Below are positions 10,658 through 18,083 of a DNA stretch of 64,000 bases, in pieces. Where the stretch lies: positions 562,776 to 626,775 of the forward strand of contig BNBX01000002.1 of assembly GCA_014656175.1 (NCBI GenBank), in the 5' to 3' direction. Source of the DNA: Streptomyces werraensis (GTDB taxonomy: Bacteria; Actinomycetota; Actinomycetes; Streptomycetales; Streptomycetaceae). The translations under genes were made by a program, and so were the position numbers. Every line of letters starts with the position of its first letter. Position 1 is the stretch's first letter. The notes beneath the pieces are model-generated. The model saw only the letters and a list, made by a program, of their open reading frames with translations, had not been told where the DNA came from and did no database searches.

Positions 10658-11022
10658 GCGGGACCGGTCAGGGCGCCTTCATCCAGGCCGTGAAGCCGCT
10701 GGTCGACGCGATGGGCGGGGAGATGGTCCCGCCGGACGAGGCCGGCCCCGACGACGTGGTGCTCACCTGGGAGGGCGCCGCCGCCGTCGCCGTACGGCTG
10801 CCGCAGCTCGCCGACTCCCTCGACCACATCCTGGCCGCGCTGGAGCGGTGCAAGGGCATGCCGCTGGCGGAGCTGGACCGCAAGGCGAAGCAGGAGATCG
10901 TACGCAGTCTGGAGGCGCGCGGGGCGTTCGCCGTGCGGCACGGCGTGGAGACGGTGGCGAGCGCGCTCGGTGTCAGCCGCTTCACCGTCTACAACTACCT
11001 CAACCGCGAGAAGGGCGTCTGA
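10654..11022 (+). CDS. Small HTH regulator with a YheO/DauR-type C-terminal domain
   Basis: This encodes a 122-residue protein. The last ~55 residues (AKQEIVRSLEARGAFAVRHG, then VETVASALGVSRFTVYNYLN) match the HTH that closes YheO/DauR-type regulators, which are normally preceded by a ~110-residue PAS-like domain. Here the N-terminal part is only ~65 residues and does not look like a complete PAS domain. Translation is coupled to the thiamine-binding gene (GTGA overlap). Sitting between hyi and uraD, it could be a second local regulator of purine or glyoxylate genes. It is a candidate for binding the TCAAC/GTTGA palindrome at 11087-11103, which is untested. Confidence 0.65.
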   Translation: MSGTGQGAFIQAVKPLVDAMGGEMVPPDEAGPDDVVLTWEGAAAVAVRLPQLADSLDHILAALERCKGMPLAELDRKAKQEIVRSLEARGAFAVRHGVETVASALGVSRFTVYNYLNREKGV

Positions 11023-11086
11023 GCCGAACCGCGGTCACCCTCACGGAGCCCGGTCCGGGTGCCTCACCCGAACGTCACACGGATTT

Positions 11087-11103
11087 TTCAACAAACTGTT
11101 GAC
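11087..11103 (+). promoter_or_regulatory. TCAAC-N5-GTTGA palindrome upstream of uraD
   Basis: The sequence TTCAACAAACTGTTGAC is an inverted repeat (TCAAC, AAACT, GTTGA) located 75 bases before the uraD start. Closely similar 17-mers stand before allB (56452-56468) and aceB (54202-54218, minus strand). It is a probable operator of the uraD operon; the regulator is not identified. Confidence 0.55.
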
Positions 11104-11178
11104 GCCTGCTGCGTGACGGCGTTCACTGTCGGCACGCCCGTTCGCAGCACACGGCCGTTCGCGGCCACGGAGGCTCCC

Positions 11179-11697
11179 GTGACGTCGACAGCAACGCCCC
11201 CGGGCCTGGCCCGGTTCAACGCACTGGAGGAGCACGCGGCGCACACCGCGCTCCTCGAGGTCTGCGCCTCCACCGCCTGGGCCCGGCGGCTGCTGGCCGC
11301 CCGCCCGTACGCGGAACCCGACGCGCTGTACGCCGAGAGCGACACCGCCATGGCCGCGCTCACCGAGGCCGACCTGGCCGAGGCGATGGCCGGGCACCCG
11401 CCGATCGGCCGCCCCAGGCCGGGAGACCCCACCTCGGCGCGGGAGCAGCGCGGCATGGCCGGGGCCACGGACGAGCTGCGGGCCGAGATGCTGGAACTGA
11501 ACCTCGCCTACCAGGAGAGGTTCGGCCACGTGTTCCTCATCTGCGCGACCGGCCGCACCGCCGAGGAGATGCGCGACGCCGTGCGCGAGCGCCTCGGCAA
11601 CGCGCCGGAGAAGGAACGCGAGATCGTCCGCACCGAACTGGGGAAGATCAACCGCATCCGGCTGACCCGAATCGTCGAAGAGGACCGACTCGCATGA
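11179..11697 (+). CDS. uraD: 2-oxo-4-hydroxy-4-carboxy-5-ureidoimidazoline (OHCU) decarboxylase
   Basis: This 172-residue enzyme decarboxylates OHCU to S-(+)-allantoin, the third step of urate breakdown. Family motifs are visible: GHPPIG with the catalytic His (~73), SAREQRG (~85) and the YQERFGHVFLICATGR segment (~113-128), with a helical layout of normal length. I chose the GTG at 11179 because GGAGG lies seven to eight bases upstream. A longer reading from 11059 would run through the operator at 11087 and has unlike composition. The stop overlaps the uraH start (ATGA). It is the first gene of the urate operon. Confidence 0.92.
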   Translation: MTSTATPPGLARFNALEEHAAHTALLEVCASTAWARRLLAARPYAEPDALYAESDTAMAALTEADLAEAMAGHPPIGRPRPGDPTSAREQRGMAGATDELRAEMLELNLAYQERFGHVFLICATGRTAEEMRDAVRERLGNAPEKEREIVRTELGKINRIRLTRIVEEDRLA

Positions 11698-12098
11698 GCA
11701 CCGACACCACCGCCTCCGTGTCCACGCACATCCTGGACACCAGCGCGGGCCGCCCCGCCGAGGGCGTCACCGTACGCCTCTTCGCCCGCGCCGGCCGGCA
11801 GACCGCCTGGCAGGAGCTCGGCGGGTCCGCGACCGACGCGGACGGGCGGTGCAAGGACCTGCCGGCCCTGCCGGAGGGAACCACCCGTGTACGGCTCGAC
11901 TTCGAGGTGGAGCCGTACTTCCTGAAGAACCCGAAGAAGAAGGCCGAGGCTCAGCAGGACGCCCCCGCGCATCGGGACAGCGGCACCGGAGTGTTCTTCC
12001 CGGAGGTGACGGTCACCTTCGCCGTCACGGCCGGCGAGCACTACCACGTACCGCTGCTGCTCAACCCGTTCGGCTACTCCGTTTACCGAGGGAGCTGA
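11694..12098 (+). CDS. uraH: 5-hydroxyisourate hydrolase (transthyretin-like)
   Basis: This encodes a 134-residue HIU hydrolase that opens 5-hydroxyisourate to OHCU, between uricase and UraD. It shows the N-terminal VSTHILDTSAGRPA motif with the conserved His, the mid-strand FPEVTVTFAV, and the end signature LLLNPFGYSVYRGS, whose YRGS terminus separates these enzymes from transthyretin. Lengths of 110-135 are usual; this copy has an insertion rich in Lys and Asp around residues 80-100. It overlaps uraD by four bases and is followed by uricase after five bases. Confidence 0.95.
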   Translation: MSTDTTASVSTHILDTSAGRPAEGVTVRLFARAGRQTAWQELGGSATDADGRCKDLPALPEGTTRVRLDFEVEPYFLKNPKKKAEAQQDAPAHRDSGTGVFFPEVTVTFAVTAGEHYHVPLLLNPFGYSVYRGS

Positions 12099-12103
12099 CA
12101 CCC

Positions 12104-13000
12104 ATGCCCACGATCCTGGGACAGAACCAGTACGGCAAGGCAGAGAACCGAGTCGTCAAGATCACGCGGGACGGCGCCACCCACCACATCAAGGACCTCA
12201 ACGTCTCCGTCGCCCTCTCCGGCGACATGGACGACGTCCACTACAACGGCTCCAACGCCAACGTCCTGCCGACCGACACCACCAAGAACACGGTGTTCGC
12301 CTTCGCCAAGGAGCACGGCATCGAGTCCGCCGAGCAGTTCGGCGTCCACCTCGCCCGCCACTTCGTCACCTCGCAGGACCCCATCCACCGGGCGCGCATC
12401 CGCATCGAGGAGTACGCCTGGGAGCGCATCGAGACCTCCGGCGAAGCCAAGCACTCCTTCGTCCGCAAGGGCCAGGAGACCCGCCTCACCCAGGTCACCT
12501 ACGACGGGGAGAGCTGGGAGGTCGTCTCCGGCCTGAAGGACCTCACCGTCATGAACTCCACCGACTCGGAGTTCTGGGGCTACGTGAAGGACCGCTACAC
12601 CACCCTCAAGGAGGCCTACGACCGGATCCTCGCCACCTCGGTCTCCTCCCGCTGGCGCTTCAACTGGACCGACGACGCGCGGGAGATGCCCGACTGGGAC
12701 GCCTCGTACGCGCGGGTCAGGCAGCACATGCTGCGGGCCTTCGCCGAGACGTACTCCCTCTCGCTGCAGCAGACGCTGTACCAGATGGGCTCCCGCGTCA
12801 TCGAGGAGTGCGCCGAGGTCGACGAGATCCGCTTCTCCCTCCCCAACAGCCACCACTTCCTGGTCGATCTGGAGGCGTTCGGCCTCAAGAACGAGAACGA
12901 GGTGTACTTCGCCTCCGACCGCCCCTACGGCCTGATCGAGGCCACCGTCCTCAGGGACGGCTGCGAGCCGCGGATCCCGGTGGACCTCACCAACCTCTGA
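12104..13000 (+). CDS. pucL: Factor-independent urate hydroxylase (uricase)
   Basis: This 298-residue cofactor-free uricase oxidises urate with O2 to 5-hydroxyisourate and H2O2. It has two tandem T-fold repeats. Visible signatures are GQNQYGKAENRVVK with the catalytic Lys, VLPTDTTKNTVFAFAKEHG with the catalytic Thr (~57-60), KDLTVMNSTDSEFWGY (~145), and SLPNSHHFLVDLEAFG (~245) with the catalytic His. The ATG at 12104 has GAGGGAG upstream. The gene sits in uraD-uraH-uricase-deaminase, matching the reaction order of urate opening. Confidence in the function is very high. Confidence 0.97.
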   Translation: MPTILGQNQYGKAENRVVKITRDGATHHIKDLNVSVALSGDMDDVHYNGSNANVLPTDTTKNTVFAFAKEHGIESAEQFGVHLARHFVTSQDPIHRARIRIEEYAWERIETSGEAKHSFVRKGQETRLTQVTYDGESWEVVSGLKDLTVMNSTDSEFWGYVKDRYTTLKEAYDRILATSVSSRWRFNWTDDAREMPDWDASYARVRQHMLRAFAETYSLSLQQTLYQMGSRVIEECAEVDEIRFSLPNSHHFLVDLEAFGLKNENEVYFASDRPYGLIEATVLRDGCEPRIPVDLTNL

Positions 13001-13117
13001 CCACACCCCCACATCGGCACCCGTGGCCGGGTACCCGCGCCCCGCACCCGCCCGGCCACGGCACTCAAACCCCAGGGTCCTGCCGTGCCCTCTCCCCGTA
13101 CGCGAAAAGGACGCACC

Positions 13118-14497
13118 ATGGCAGCAGACCGGCGCACCGTCATCGAGAACTGCGCGATCGCCACCGTCGACGCGAACGACACCGAGCACGCCGCCGGACA
13201 CCTCGTCCTCGCCGGCGACCGCATCGAGTCGCTCGGCCCCGGCCCGGCCCCCGAGGGCCTGGAGAACGTCGCCCGCCGGATCGACGCCACCGGCCATCTC
13301 GCGACCCCCGGCCTGGTCAACACCCACCACCACTTCTACCAGTGGCTCACCCGGGGCCTGGCCACCGACCACAACCTCTTCGACTGGCTCGTCGCCCTCT
13401 ACCCGACCTGGGCGCGCATCGACGAGGCGATGGTCCACGCGGCGGCCCAGGGCTCCCTCGCGATGATGGCCCGCGGCGGCGTCACCACCGCCATGGACCA
13501 CCACTACGTCTTCCCGCGCGGCTCCGGCGACCTGTCCGGCGCGATCGTCACCGCCGCCCGCGACATGGGCGTCCGCTTCACCCTCGCCCGCGGCTCCATG
13601 GACCGCGGCGAGTCGGACGGCGGCCTGCCCCCGGACTTCGCGGTGGAGACCCTCGACGACGCGCTCGCCGCCACCGAGGAGACGGTACGCCGCCACCACG
13701 ACACCTCGCCCGGCGCGATGACCCAGGTCGCCGTCGCCCCCTGCTCCCCGTTCTCCGTCTCCACCGAACTCATGCGTCAGGGCGCCGAGCTGGCCCGCCG
13801 CCTCGGCGTACGGCTGCACACCCACGGCTCGGAGACCGTGGAGGAGGAGAAGTTCTGCCACGAGCTGTTCGGCATGGGCCCGACCGACTACTTCGAGTCC
13901 ACCGGCTGGCTCGGCGACGACGTGTGGATGGCGCACTGCGTCCACATGAACGACTCCGACATCGCCGCGTTCGCCCGCACCGGCACCGGCGTCGCCCACT
14001 GCCCGTCCTCCAACGCCCGCCTCGCCGCCGGCATCGCCCGCGTCCCCGACATGCTCGCCGCCGGCGTCCCCGTCGGCCTCGGCGTGGACGGCACCGCCTC
14101 CAACGAGTCCGGCGAACTCCACACCGAACTGCGCAACGCCCTGCTGATCAACCGCCTCGGCGCCCACCGCGAGAAGGCCCTGACGGCACGCCAGGCCCTC
14201 CGTCTCGGCACCCACGGCGGGGCGCGCGTGCTGGGCCGGGCGGACGAGATCGGCTCGCTGGAGCCCGGCAAACTCGCCGACCTGGTGCTCTGGCGGATGG
14301 ACACCCTCGCCCACGCCTCCATCGCCGACCCGGTCACCGCCCTGGTGTTCGGCGCCGCCGCCCCGGTCACCGCGTCCTTCGTGAACGGCCGCCGGATCGT
14401 CGAGAACGGACGGCTCCTCACCGCGGACGAGGACGCCGTCGCCCGCACCACCCGCGCCGAGGCGCGGCGCCTCGCCCGCATCGCCGGGCACGCCTGA
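13118..14497 (+). CDS. 8-oxoguanine deaminase (amidohydrolase, TRZ/ATZ type)
   Basis: This encodes a 459-residue amidohydrolase. Metal and active-site motifs are NTHHHFYQWLTRG (~67), MDHHYVFPRG (~127), HTHGSETVEEEKFCH (~235), AHCVHMND (~275) and GLGVDGTASNE (~323), the order seen in guanine/8-oxoguanine deaminases of the TRZ/ATZ group. It would deaminate 8-oxoguanine, or a related purine, to urate or xanthine, feeding uricase directly. The ATG at 13118 has AAAGGA upstream. Its place just after uricase supports a product entering as urate. Guanine deaminase activity remains possible. Confidence 0.88.
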   Translation: MAADRRTVIENCAIATVDANDTEHAAGHLVLAGDRIESLGPGPAPEGLENVARRIDATGHLATPGLVNTHHHFYQWLTRGLATDHNLFDWLVALYPTWARIDEAMVHAAAQGSLAMMARGGVTTAMDHHYVFPRGSGDLSGAIVTAARDMGVRFTLARGSMDRGESDGGLPPDFAVETLDDALAATEETVRRHHDTSPGAMTQVAVAPCSPFSVSTELMRQGAELARRLGVRLHTHGSETVEEEKFCHELFGMGPTDYFESTGWLGDDVWMAHCVHMNDSDIAAFARTGTGVAHCPSSNARLAAGIARVPDMLAAGVPVGLGVDGTASNESGELHTELRNALLINRLGAHREKALTARQALRLGTHGGARVLGRADEIGSLEPGKLADLVLWRMDTLAHASIADPVTALVFGAAAPVTASFVNGRRIVENGRLLTADEDAVARTTRAEARRLARIAGHA

Positions 14498-14506
14498 CCC
14501 CCGCAC

Positions 14507-14544
14507 GTCTCCGGGCCGGGAGGGACGGCTCCCGGCCCGGAGAC
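14507..14544 (+). terminator. Strong terminator hairpin after 8-oxoguanine deaminase
   Basis: A perfect 16-bp stem (14507-14522 with 14529-14544) closes a six-base loop GGACGG, starting nine bases after the stop codon. A second perfect 13-bp inverted repeat around one base (CCCGGGGCGCGCC at 14578-14590) follows. Together they should strongly reduce read-through, so the permease at 14749 probably has its own promoter. Confidence 0.75.
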
Positions 14545-14748
14545 CGCGGACCCCGCACGGGATCCGCGGAGGCCGTCCCCGGGGCGCGCCAGGCGCGCCC
14601 CGGGCACGGCACACACCCCCCGCTCCACCGGACGTCACCGTCCCTCCCCACGCTCGGCCGCACTCGAGCGGGAGGTACCCCACGCCCGCCCGCACCTCCC
14701 TGACAACCACGCCGGCCCCGGCGTGCAACCGACCGGAGGAACACCGCA

Positions 14749-16137
14749 GTGGCCGACCACCCCGTAGACGAGAAGCTCCCCGCGCCGAAGATGGCGACGA
14801 CCGGCCTGCAGCACGTGGCCGCCATGTACGCGGGCGTCGTCGCCCCGCCCCTGATCGTCGGCGCGGCCGTCGGTCTCAGCCCCGCCGAACTCACCTTCCT
14901 CACCGGCGCCTGCCTGTTCACCGCGGGCCTCGCCACCTTCCTGCAGACCGTCGGCGTCTGGAAGATCGGCGCCCGGCTGCCGTTCGTCAACGGCGTCACC
15001 TTCGCCGGCGTCGCCCCCATGACCGCGATCGTCGCCTCCACCGACGACAAGAAGGACGCCCTGCCCGTCATCTTCGGCGCGGTCATCGTCGCCGGACTGC
15101 TCGGCTTCCTCGCCGCGCCCTTCTTCAGCAAGGCGGTCCGCTTCTTCCCGCCCGTGGTCACCGGCACCGTGATCACCCTGATAGGCGTCTCCCTGCTGCC
15201 CGTCGCCTTCGGCTGGGCGCAGGGAGCGAGCCCCGACGCGGACGACTACGGCTCGGCCGTCAACCTGGGGCTCGCCGCGATCACCCTGCTCGTCGTGCTG
15301 CTGCTGCGCCGTTTCACCCGCGGCTTCGTCAAGCAGATCGCCGTGCTCCTCGGCATGGTCGCCGGCACCCTGATCGCCGTCCCGTTCGGCGTCACCGACT
15401 TCTCCCCGGTCGCCGACGCGGACCTCATCGGCTTCCCCACGCCGTTCCACTTCGGCGCCCCGCAGTTCCAGCTCGCCGCCATCATCTCGCTGTGCGTGGT
15501 GATGGTCGTGTCGATGACCGAGTCGACCGCCGACATGCTGGCCCTCGGCGAGATCGTCGAGCGCCCCGCCGACGAGAGGACCATCGCGGCCGGGCTGCGC
15601 GCCGACACGCTCGGCTCGGCACTCGCACCGCTGTTCAACGGCTTCATGTGCAGCGCGTTCGCCCAGAACATCGGGCTCGTCGCGATGACGAGGATCCGCA
15701 GCCGGTTCGTCGTCGCCACCGGCGGAGGCTTCCTCGTCCTCATGGGCCTGTGTCCGGTCGCCGCCTCGCTGATCGCCGTCGTGCCGCGCCCGGTGCTCGG
15801 CGGAGCAGGGGTGGTCCTCTTCGGCTCGGTCGCCGCCAGCGGCATCCAGACCCTCGCCAAGGCGGGCCTGGACAAGGACAACAACGTCCTCGTCGTCGCC
15901 GTGTCGCTCGCCGTCGGCGTCATCCCGATCAGCGCGCCCGAGTTCTACCACGCGTTCCCGGAGACGGCCCGCATCGTCCTGGACTCCGGCATCTCCACCG
16001 GCTGCGTCGTCGCGGTCCTGCTCAACCTCGTCTTCAACCACCTGGGCCGGAGCGGCCGTGAGGCCGCCGACGTCACCCATCCGATGGAGACGGGCGAGGA
16101 CCTCGCCTCCCAGGGCAGGGCGCCGGCGGCCTCCTGA
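14749..16137 (+). CDS. NCS2 nucleobase:cation symporter (purine/xanthine/urate permease)
   Basis: This 462-residue inner-membrane transporter has about 14 hydrophobic segments. NCS2 signatures are present: the ESTADMLALGE motif in the TM8 region (~258) and QNIGLVAMTRIRSRFVV (~305), the Q-N-x-G motif that in this family determines purine versus uracil preference. It would take up xanthine, urate or a related purine with H+ or Na+. The GTG at 14749 follows GGAGGA. It lies downstream of the urate operon, past a strong terminator, and provides the uptake step. Exact substrate choice cannot be read. Confidence 0.92.
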   Translation: MADHPVDEKLPAPKMATTGLQHVAAMYAGVVAPPLIVGAAVGLSPAELTFLTGACLFTAGLATFLQTVGVWKIGARLPFVNGVTFAGVAPMTAIVASTDDKKDALPVIFGAVIVAGLLGFLAAPFFSKAVRFFPPVVTGTVITLIGVSLLPVAFGWAQGASPDADDYGSAVNLGLAAITLLVVLLLRRFTRGFVKQIAVLLGMVAGTLIAVPFGVTDFSPVADADLIGFPTPFHFGAPQFQLAAIISLCVVMVVSMTESTADMLALGEIVERPADERTIAAGLRADTLGSALAPLFNGFMCSAFAQNIGLVAMTRIRSRFVVATGGGFLVLMGLCPVAASLIAVVPRPVLGGAGVVLFGSVAASGIQTLAKAGLDKDNNVLVVAVSLAVGVIPISAPEFYHAFPETARIVLDSGISTGCVVAVLLNLVFNHLGRSGREAADVTHPMETGEDLASQGRAPAAS

Positions 16138-16143
16138 CGGTCC

Positions 16144-16169
16144 GGCGGCCCGGTCAGGCCCGGGCCGCC
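16144..16169. terminator. Bidirectional terminator between convergent permease and amidase genes
   Basis: GGCGGCCCGG and CCGGGCCGCC form a perfect 10-bp stem with loop TCAGGC. The hairpin starts seven bases after the permease stop and overlaps the last codons of the convergent amidase gene. Confidence 0.6.
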
Positions 16170-16807
16170 GCCACCTCCGCCCGCAACTGCGGCAGCATGT
16201 CGTGGTAGACGCCCGGGCACTCGGTCGTGCCGTAGTCCTTGTGCCCGAAGATCTGCGTGGACGCGATCCCGTACCGGTCGCAGGTGTACGCGCACAGCGC
16301 CACCAGGACCTCCCACTGCGCCCGCGGCGGCTGCGCGCCCGCGTGGTACTGGCCTTCGCAGGCGATGCCGACGGCCTGCGTGTTCTGCCCGGAGGTGTGG
16401 GCGCCCAGCACGAAGGTCCGCCCGCCGGTGAGCGCCGGGAGGCTGCCGGTGCGGCCCTCGGTGATCCAGCCGCCGCGGCTCACCAGGAAGTTGTAGCCGG
16501 TGTCCACCCACCCGTTGTCGTCCATGTGCAGGTCCTGCACCCAGTGGGCGTGGGCGTGCGCCCGGGCGCGGGAGTAGTCGGTGGAGTTGGCGGACACGGT
16601 GTGGTGGACCACGATCCGGCTGGGCCGGTACTGCAGGACGCTGACGGTCCCCTGCGGGGACCGGGCGCCCCAGACCTTCGTGCCGTCGATGTCCGGCTGC
16701 ACGGCGTCCGCGCCGCGCGCGTGCGCGACACCGGACACGGCGCCGGCGGCGAGCCCGGCCGCGCCGGCGAGCAGGAGACGGCGCCGGAAGAGGTTGGCGG
16801 AATGCAC
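16154..16807 (-). CDS. Secreted peptidoglycan amidase (PGRP/Amidase_2 family)
   Basis: This encodes a 217-residue N-acetylmuramoyl-L-alanine amidase-like protein. The N-terminus has a twin-arginine-like signal (LFRRRLLLAGAAGLAAGA) ending near ARG-A. The catalytic domain carries zinc ligands in RIVVHHTVSANS (~66), the DTGYNFLV strand and GHKDYGTTECPG (~185). It should cleave the amide between MurNAc and the stem peptide outside the membrane. I favour the GTG at 16807, which lies about six bases from GAGGAG; a GTG at 16813 is too close to it. Its neighbour is a secreted GH25 muramidase in the same direction. Confidence 0.86.
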   Translation of the reverse strand: MHSANLFRRRLLLAGAAGLAAGAVSGVAHARGADAVQPDIDGTKVWGARSPQGTVSVLQYRPSRIVVHHTVSANSTDYSRARAHAHAHWVQDLHMDDNGWVDTGYNFLVSRGGWITEGRTGSLPALTGGRTFVLGAHTSGQNTQAVGIACEGQYHAGAQPPRAQWEVLVALCAYTCDRYGIASTQIFGHKDYGTTECPGVYHDMLPQLRAEVAAARA

Positions 16808-16912
16808 GATCACTCCTCGGGAGAGGGGGTGTGGGGGGAAACGGAGAGGGGCCGGCGTCCGAGGACGTCCGGCCCCTCCGCGTGGCCGCGTACGAACGGA
16901 CCTGTCAGCCCG

Positions 16913-17797
16913 TCACGTGTTGTTGGCGAGGGCCAGGAGCCGGTCGCGGGACCCGTTGAACTTGTTGCGGTCCACGTTGCCCGAGACGCCGGAGACCGAC
17001 CCCGCGTCGGTGTACTGCCACACCGTCCAGGTGGGGAAGCCGGCGGGGATGGTGGGCGACGAGGCGGAGGTCCAGTGCGCCACCCACAGCGGGCTCTTGG
17101 ACGACATGCCGGTCCAGCTGCCGGTGCAGGTGTTCCACCAGCTCGCCGTCGTGTAGATGACGACGTCCCGGCCCGTGCGCGCCTTGTAGGTGGTGTAGAA
17201 GTCGTTGATCCACGTGCGCATCTGCGTGGTGGACAGGCCGTAGCACATCGCCCCGTACGGATTGTGCTCGATGTCCAGCACGCCGGGCAGCGTGAGGTTG
17301 TCGCGCGACCAGGCGCCGCCGTTGCCGGCGAAGTAGGCCGCCTGCGTCGCTCCGCTGGAGGCGTTGGGGAGCGCGAAGTGGTACGCGCCGCGGATCACGC
17401 CCGCGTTGTACGCGGCGACGTAGTTGGTGTTGAAGCGGTCGTCCTTGTAGGTGGTGCCCTCGGTCGCCTTGATCCAGGCGAACTGGATGCCGGCGTTGCG
17501 CACGGAGGTCCAGTTGATGCTGCCCTGCCAGTGCGACACGTCGATGCCCTGCACGCCGTCGGTGGGGGCCAGCAGGCCGCGCGACGGTTCCTCGGCGGCG
17601 GGGTTGCCCTCGTGGATGCGGGCGCCGACGCCCATGTAGGCCTGGCCGGGCTTGATGGTGAGGGGCTTCGGGTCGGGCTGCGGTGCGGCGCCCGCGCCGG
17701 CGGCGGTCGTGGCCGTGAGCGCGAGGGCGGCGCCGAGGACGCCGAGCGCGGTGGCCGTGCGTCTCGCGAGGCGGGGGACGAGGGGGAGTACGTGCAT
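16913..17797 (-). CDS. Secreted GH25 muramidase (lysozyme)
   Basis: This 294-residue protein has a Sec-type signal (LARRTATALGVLGAALALTA, cleavage near AGA-AP) and a glycoside hydrolase family 25 barrel. Active-site motifs are GIDVSHWQG with the first Asp (~84), FAWIKATEGTTY (~105), GAYHFALP (~137) and GVLDIEHNPYG with the Asp-x-Glu pair (~173). It hydrolyses the MurNAc-GlcNAc bond in peptidoglycan outside the cell. The ATG at 17797 is preceded by AGGAGG. A ~35-residue segment with IHEGNPAAEEPSRG lies between signal and catalytic domain. It may remodel or scavenge cell walls together with the adjacent amidase. Confidence 0.92.
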   Translation of the reverse strand: MHVLPLVPRLARRTATALGVLGAALALTATTAAGAGAAPQPDPKPLTIKPGQAYMGVGARIHEGNPAAEEPSRGLLAPTDGVQGIDVSHWQGSINWTSVRNAGIQFAWIKATEGTTYKDDRFNTNYVAAYNAGVIRGAYHFALPNASSGATQAAYFAGNGGAWSRDNLTLPGVLDIEHNPYGAMCYGLSTTQMRTWINDFYTTYKARTGRDVVIYTTASWWNTCTGSWTGMSSKSPLWVAHWTSASSPTIPAGFPTWTVWQYTDAGSVSGVSGNVDRNKFNGSRDRLLALANNT

Positions 17798-18083
17798 GGA
17801 CTTGCCTCCTGGCACATGTGGGGATGAGAAGGAGGTGACGTCGGCCGCTGCCACCTGGGCAGTTCCGTGCTTGTTTGACGTGCGCGCGTCATTAGTTACG
17901 CACGTAGATTCACAGCGTGTAAAGAGTCTCCCTGCTCCTCTGGTGGTCTGGTCCACTGTAGGAGCGGATGGCCAGGAAACTTGGGAGCCGAACGGAGGAA
18001 ACTTTCATCGGATGAAAACATGAAACGGGTTCCGGTGACCCGGAACCCGGCCTTCACCTCAGGCTTTCGCAACAGCCTGCCGC
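17798..18083. other. Intergenic region between GH25 muramidase and MFS gene
   Basis: These 286 bases carry the muramidase promoter region. A palindrome TGACG-TGCGCG-CGTCA (17876-17891), 78 bases before the start, may be an operator. The stretch around 17890-18020 is less G+C-rich than its surroundings, as expected for promoter DNA. The MFS gene's terminator lies at 18026-18049. No gene was seen. Confidence 0.45.
18026..18049 (-). terminator. Rho-independent terminator of the MFS gene
   Basis: CGGGTTCCGG and CCGGAACCCG form a perfect 10-bp stem with loop TGAC, 35 bases past the MFS stop. In the direction of transcription it is followed by a T-rich tract (TTTCATGTTTTC), unusual for this genome and typical of an intrinsic terminator. 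Confidence 0.75.

Noticed and set aside
10654..11022. Possible toxin-antitoxin pair with the preceding small gene
   Set aside because: The first protein matches the thiamine-binding MTH1187 pattern and the second a YheO-type HTH; neither resembles a toxin.
12083..14728. Very long open frame antisense to the uricase and 8-oxoguanine deaminase genes
   Set aside because: Shadow of G/C-rich third codon positions; Gly/Arg/Val-rich composition without domain motifs, while the opposite strand holds well-recognised enzymes.
15492..16061. Second coding frame inside the NCS2 permease gene
   Set aside because: Arg-rich out-of-frame reading overlapping a complete transporter.
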